The translations under genes were made by a program, and so were the position numbers. Source: Bacteriovoracaceae bacterium (lineage in GTDB: Bacteria > Bdellovibrionota > Bacteriovoracia > Bacteriovoracales > Bacteriovoracaceae). Taken from it: a DNA stretch of 14,760 nt. Below, piece after piece: positions 14,022 to 14,760 of this stretch (position 1 is its first letter; every line of letters begins with the position of its first letter). Location: contig JAGLCH010000137.1 of assembly GCA_023146355.1 (NCBI GenBank), forward strand, positions 1 through 14,760, in the 5' to 3' direction. The notes beneath the pieces are model-generated. The model had not been told where the DNA came from. It searched no databases and saw only the letters and a program-made list of their open reading frames with translations.

Positions 14022-14760
14022 TAGAATCCCTTGGTATTAAAAAAATCTAGTTCTATACCACCATGACGATGTATTTTGTGCAAACGCTTTGGGGTAATAC
14101 CTGTTGGAACAAGACGATCATCCTCAATATCCCCTATATCCTGCAAAAGAATACGGTCAGTTTCCATTCCTGTTACTTCTGAAATTTTACCAACGATCCG
14201 CTTACCTTCACGATCTCTTGTGAGCTGGATAACAAAATCGATTGCTGAGCTGATCTGACTCCTAACAACATGGTAGGGAACATCATATCCTGCAAGCATA
14301 AAGAGAGTTTCAAAACGCGCTAAACATTCACTCGTTGAGTTTGCATGGACTGTAGACATGCTTCCCTCATGCCCTGTATTCATCGCCTGTAAGAGATCAA
14401 AAAGTTCCCCTCCCCTCGTTTCACCAATTATTATTCTATCCGGCCTCATGCGAAGAGTATTTTTAACTAGGTCTTGAATAGTAATATTTGTACCTTGGGT
14501 TGCAGTACTTCCCCTTGCCTCTAGTTTGACAAGGTTGGGAAGGTCAAAGCTTAATTCAATTGTATCTTCAATTGTGACAACTCTTTCACCTGCTGGTATT
14601 TCATTTAAAAGAAGATTTAGAAAAGTTGTTTTACCAACCCCCGTTCCTCCAGAAACAATAATATTACACCGCGAATAGACAAGTGCTTTTAAAAAGTCGA
14701 TCCACTTAGGTGACAGTCCAAAAACATCAGGAGAAGTATCAAACTCTTTTATTGTTGGTA
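14021..14760 (-). CDS. cpaF: CpaF/TadA-type pilus secretion ATPase, 5' end outside the window
   Basis: The last 245 residues are visible; the start lies beyond position 14760. This is the ATPase that powers assembly of Tad (Flp) pili at the inner membrane, a hexameric type II/IV secretion NTPase. Walker A is GGTGVGKT (codons at 14627-14650), followed by TIEDTIEL (Asp box), LRMRPDRIIIGETRGGE (Walker B with its following Glu) and MNTGHEGSMSTVHANS (His box). The order and spacing are those of CpaF rather than PilB, which has a zinc-binding tetracysteine. It overlaps the next gene by one base. The usual tadB and tadC genes do not follow it here, so it would be the end of its cluster or a split one. 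Confidence 0.95.
   Translation of the reverse strand, partial: PTIKEFDTSPDVFGLSPKWIDFLKALVYSRCNIIVSGGTGVGKTTFLNLLLNEIPAGERVVTIEDTIELSFDLPNLVKLEARGSTATQGTNITIQDLVKNTLRMRPDRIIIGETRGGELFDLLQAMNTGHEGSMSTVHANSTSECLARFETLFMLAGYDVPYHVVRSQISSAIDFVIQLTRDREGKRIVGKISEVTGMETDRILLQDIGDIEDDRLVPTGITPKRLHKIHRHGGIELDFFNTKGF

Noticed and set aside
1..14760. CRISPR array, tRNA, rRNA, insertion sequence or attachment site
   Set aside because: No spaced direct repeats, tRNA-like cloverleaf, transposase or integrase sequence was seen on reading either strand.

Overview
The window is about 14.8 kb of AT-rich, densely packed Gram-negative chromosome. Several genes encode lipoproteins, an outer-membrane barrel and periplasmic proteins. 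There is also a Tad/Flp pilus ATPase, a single-domain cold-shock protein and housekeeping enzymes. This gene mix and base composition fit a marine Bdellovibrio-like bacterium (Bacteriovorax/Halobacteriovorax type). That placement is inference from gene content, because no rRNA or other phylogenetic marker was searched. No mobile element, tRNA, rRNA or CRISPR array is visible.

Layout, left to right. (1) 98-3364, plus strand: a tight, overlapping set of four genes: a DUF3015 exported protein, a DUF4105 (Lnb N-terminal domain) exported protein, a lipoprotein alpha/beta hydrolase and a small helical protein. (2) 3439-4089, plus: a SAM-dependent methyltransferase whose reading frame lacks an ATG, GTG or TTG at the expected N-terminus. 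(3) 4203-4397, plus: a CspA-family cold-shock gene with a 14-bp hairpin just before its ribosome binding site and a strong terminator after it. (4) 4463-5290, plus: an RluA-family pseudouridine synthase. (5) 5292-7960, minus: metG (methionyl-tRNA synthetase), then an outer-membrane beta-barrel protein, then a CxxCxxxCC metal-binding protein. (6) 8124-10172, plus and divergent from metG: a Rep/UvrD-type helicase, also without a standard start codon at the expected place. (7) 10222-14760, minus: the C-terminal part of CpaF, a coupled 703-residue exported protein with an HExxH motif and two retropepsin-like lobes, an HMG-CoA-lyase-like enzyme, and two tandem Bor-like lipoproteins.

The most striking observation is that two unrelated genes, the methyltransferase and the helicase, each have a good Shine-Dalgarno sequence 5-7 bases before an ATC codon. 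In both cases the conserved N-terminus of the family begins right there, and no ATG, GTG or TTG lies in the open frame upstream of the conserved region. Either this organism initiates some genes at AUC or the sequence carries two matching errors. The helicase also has a seven-codon upstream ORF whose stop codon touches the helicase Shine-Dalgarno. The second candidate for something new is the exported protein coupled to cpaF. It combines an HELLH motif with two D-x-G/LG pairs, which would be a pepsin-like bilobal layout built from retropepsin-like units. The third is the cold-shock leader hairpin.
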